This document shows positions 4,326 through 5,206 of a DNA stretch of 5,206 nt, in pieces. The notes under the pieces were generated by a model, which ran no database searches, had not been told where the DNA came from, and was given only the letters and a program-made list of their open reading frames with translations. The translations under genes were made by a program, and so were the position numbers. Location: the NCBI GenBank assembly GCA_927911515.1, contig CAKMQH010000058.1:1-5206 (forward strand), read 5' to 3'. How positions within the stretch are numbered: the first letter of the stretch is position 1; every line of letters begins with the position of its first letter. Source of the DNA: an uncultured Neisseria sp. (GTDB lineage: Bacteria > Pseudomonadota > Gammaproteobacteria > Burkholderiales > Neisseriaceae).

Positions 4326-4948
4326 TTACCGAATAGCGCGGACGGCTTGGATGAAGGCGGCCATTTTGGCTTCGTCTTTAATGCCGCCGGCGCTTTCCAC
4401 GCCGCCTGAAACATCGACTGCCGCCGCATTGCTGGTTTGGATGGCTTCTGCAATGTTTTGCGGGGTCAAGCCGCCTGCCAGAATCCAAGGTTTGGTCATA
4501 TTGTCCGGCAGCAACGCCCAGTCGAAACTTAGACCCGTACCGCCGTATTCGTTTGGATGGTAGGCATCAAACAGCAGGGCGCGGGCGTTGGGGAATCGGG
4601 ATTGCGCGGCTTCGATGTCTGAAGCGGATTGGACGCGTATGGCTTTGAGATAGGGGCGTTCAAACTGACGGCAAAATTCATCGTCTTCGTCGCCGTGGAA
4701 TTGGATGATGTCGATGGGCACTTGTCGGAGGGTTTCGCGGATGGTTTCCGCTGTTTCATTGACGAATAAGGCAACAACAGAGACGAAAGGAGGAAGGGCT
4801 GCTACGATTTTTTTGCCTGTTCGGGCGTGACGGCACGTTTGCTGGCTGCGTAAAAAACCAAGCCGATGGCATCAACCCCCAGTTCGGCGGCTTTTCGGGC
4901 GTCTTCGGGGCGGGTGATGCCGCAGATTTTGATGCGGATGGTTTTCAT
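4326..4948 (-). pseudogene. trpF: Phosphoribosylanthranilate isomerase, frameshifted
   Basis: TrpF converts N-(5'-phosphoribosyl)anthranilate to the carboxyphenylamino-deoxyribulose phosphate intermediate in tryptophan synthesis. The ATG at 4948 follows AAAGGA by six bases. The first 47 residues ([16 protein letters not shown], with catalytic-type Cys9) are in one frame, which then hits TAG after AKKS at 4802-4804. Restoring one A in the minus-strand run of seven As (4808-4814) gives AKKIVAALPPFVSVVALFVN and joins without a gap to the rest, including QFHGDED, FDAYHP with Asp128 (catalytic acid position), YGGTGLSFDW, LAGGLTPQNIAEAI and DVSGGVES with GIKD. The repaired protein is 207 aa, normal for TrpF, so exactly one base is missing. 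The GTG at 4721 opens a 131 aa fragment lacking strand 1 and Cys9, which would be inactive. The cause may be homopolymer miscalling or a true slippage mutation; the rest shows no decay. trpF stands alone here, away from other trp genes. Confidence 0.9.
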
Positions 4949-5022
4949 CTGTTTTCCTTTTTTGGGTTGGTCTGTTTGGTTGGTTGCAAAAGATGTGCTG
5001 CCGTTTAAATGGGGCATGGGCG

Positions 5023-5129
5023 TATAGTGGATTAAATTTAAATCAGGACAAGGCGACGAAGCCGCAGACAGTACAGATAGTACGGCAAGGCGAGGCAACG
5101 CCGTACTGGTTTAAAGTTAATCCACTATA
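5023..5129 (+). repeat. Short Correia element (CREE/nemis-type), right copy
   Basis: A 107 bp element with intact inverted ends: TATAGTGGATTAAATTTAAA at the left and TTTAAAGTTAATCCACTATA at the right. A TA is included at each end, as expected for insertion at TA. It is the short class without the central ~50 bp segment. It is almost identical to the left copy but inverted. It ends 74 bp upstream of the trpF start, so trpF transcription must begin in the short gap, inside the element, or beyond it. A leader spanning the element would fold into a long hairpin, the type of structure RNase III is known to cut. Confidence 0.92.
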
Positions 5130-5158
5130 TTTTTTGTTGATATCGTTCTTTACGGTCA

Positions 5159-5187
5159 AGGTCTCTGAAATTTCAGACGACCTTTTT
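5159..5187 (+). terminator. DUS hairpin at the right edge
   Basis: AGGTCTCTGAA (5159-5169) and TTCAGACGACCT (5172-5183, an exact minus-strand DUS) are inverted with almost no spacer, so the top pairs must open to make a loop. Five Ts (5183-5187) follow on the plus strand; the minus side has no T run. The rightward transcript it would stop is not evident in this window. Again one arm is a full DUS and the other lacks one base. Confidence 0.65.
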
Positions 5188-5206
5188 GTCTGTTTTGACG
5201 TTTAAC

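Noticed and set aside
4326..4721. Independent short trpF-like gene from GTG 4721
   Set aside because: The fragment lacks the first strands and Cys9 of TrpF and joins the upstream part exactly when one base is restored.

Overview
The window looks like chromosomal DNA of a commensal Neisseria. Seven exact copies of the 12-mer AGGTCGTCTGAA are present, the DNA uptake sequence dialect described for the N. mucosa group (recalled knowledge). There are also two short Correia-type elements, and the aroC and ProQ-family products are typical of Neisseriaceae. There is no sign of phage, plasmid or a recent foreign island.

Layout, left to right. A ~108 bp Correia element (5-112) is followed by a DUS hairpin terminator and lrp (176-640, minus), a leucine-responsive-type regulator. 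A 422 bp divergent intergenic region (641-1062) carries a decayed Correia end and two solo DUS. Next, on the plus strand, are a YfcA-like TSUP membrane protein gene split by a frameshift (1063-1831), an intact aroC (1936-3036) and an intact proQ encoding a minimal ProQ/FinO-domain RNA chaperone (3266-3730). aroC and proQ each end in a hairpin with one DUS arm. A 535 bp stretch without a protein gene follows (3791-4325), then trpF (4326-4948, minus), broken by one missing base in a homopolymer. A second Correia element (5023-5129), inverted relative to the first, and another DUS hairpin close the window.

The most interesting object lies in the gap between proQ and trpF. On the minus strand, TTGACA and CATAAT are separated by exactly 17 bp and preceded by A/T tracts. 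They lead into a predicted ~88 nt RNA made of a 5' stem-loop, a U/C-rich unpaired linker with two CUCCU anti-Shine-Dalgarno motifs, and a perfect 9 bp terminator stem followed by seven Us. This is the architecture of a trans-acting Hfq- or ProQ-dependent small RNA. It converges on proQ, and proQ itself has a terminator-like hairpin in its leader, just before its ribosome binding site.

aroC and trpF belong to the shikimate/chorismate and tryptophan routes, Lrp commonly responds to amino-acid supply, and ProQ is a global RNA-binding protein. Apart from possible read-through from the TSUP gene into aroC, the genes look like separate transcription units rather than one operon. Two frameshifts in 5.2 kb, both beside homopolymer runs, raise the possibility of sequencing error, so both pseudogene calls are provisional.
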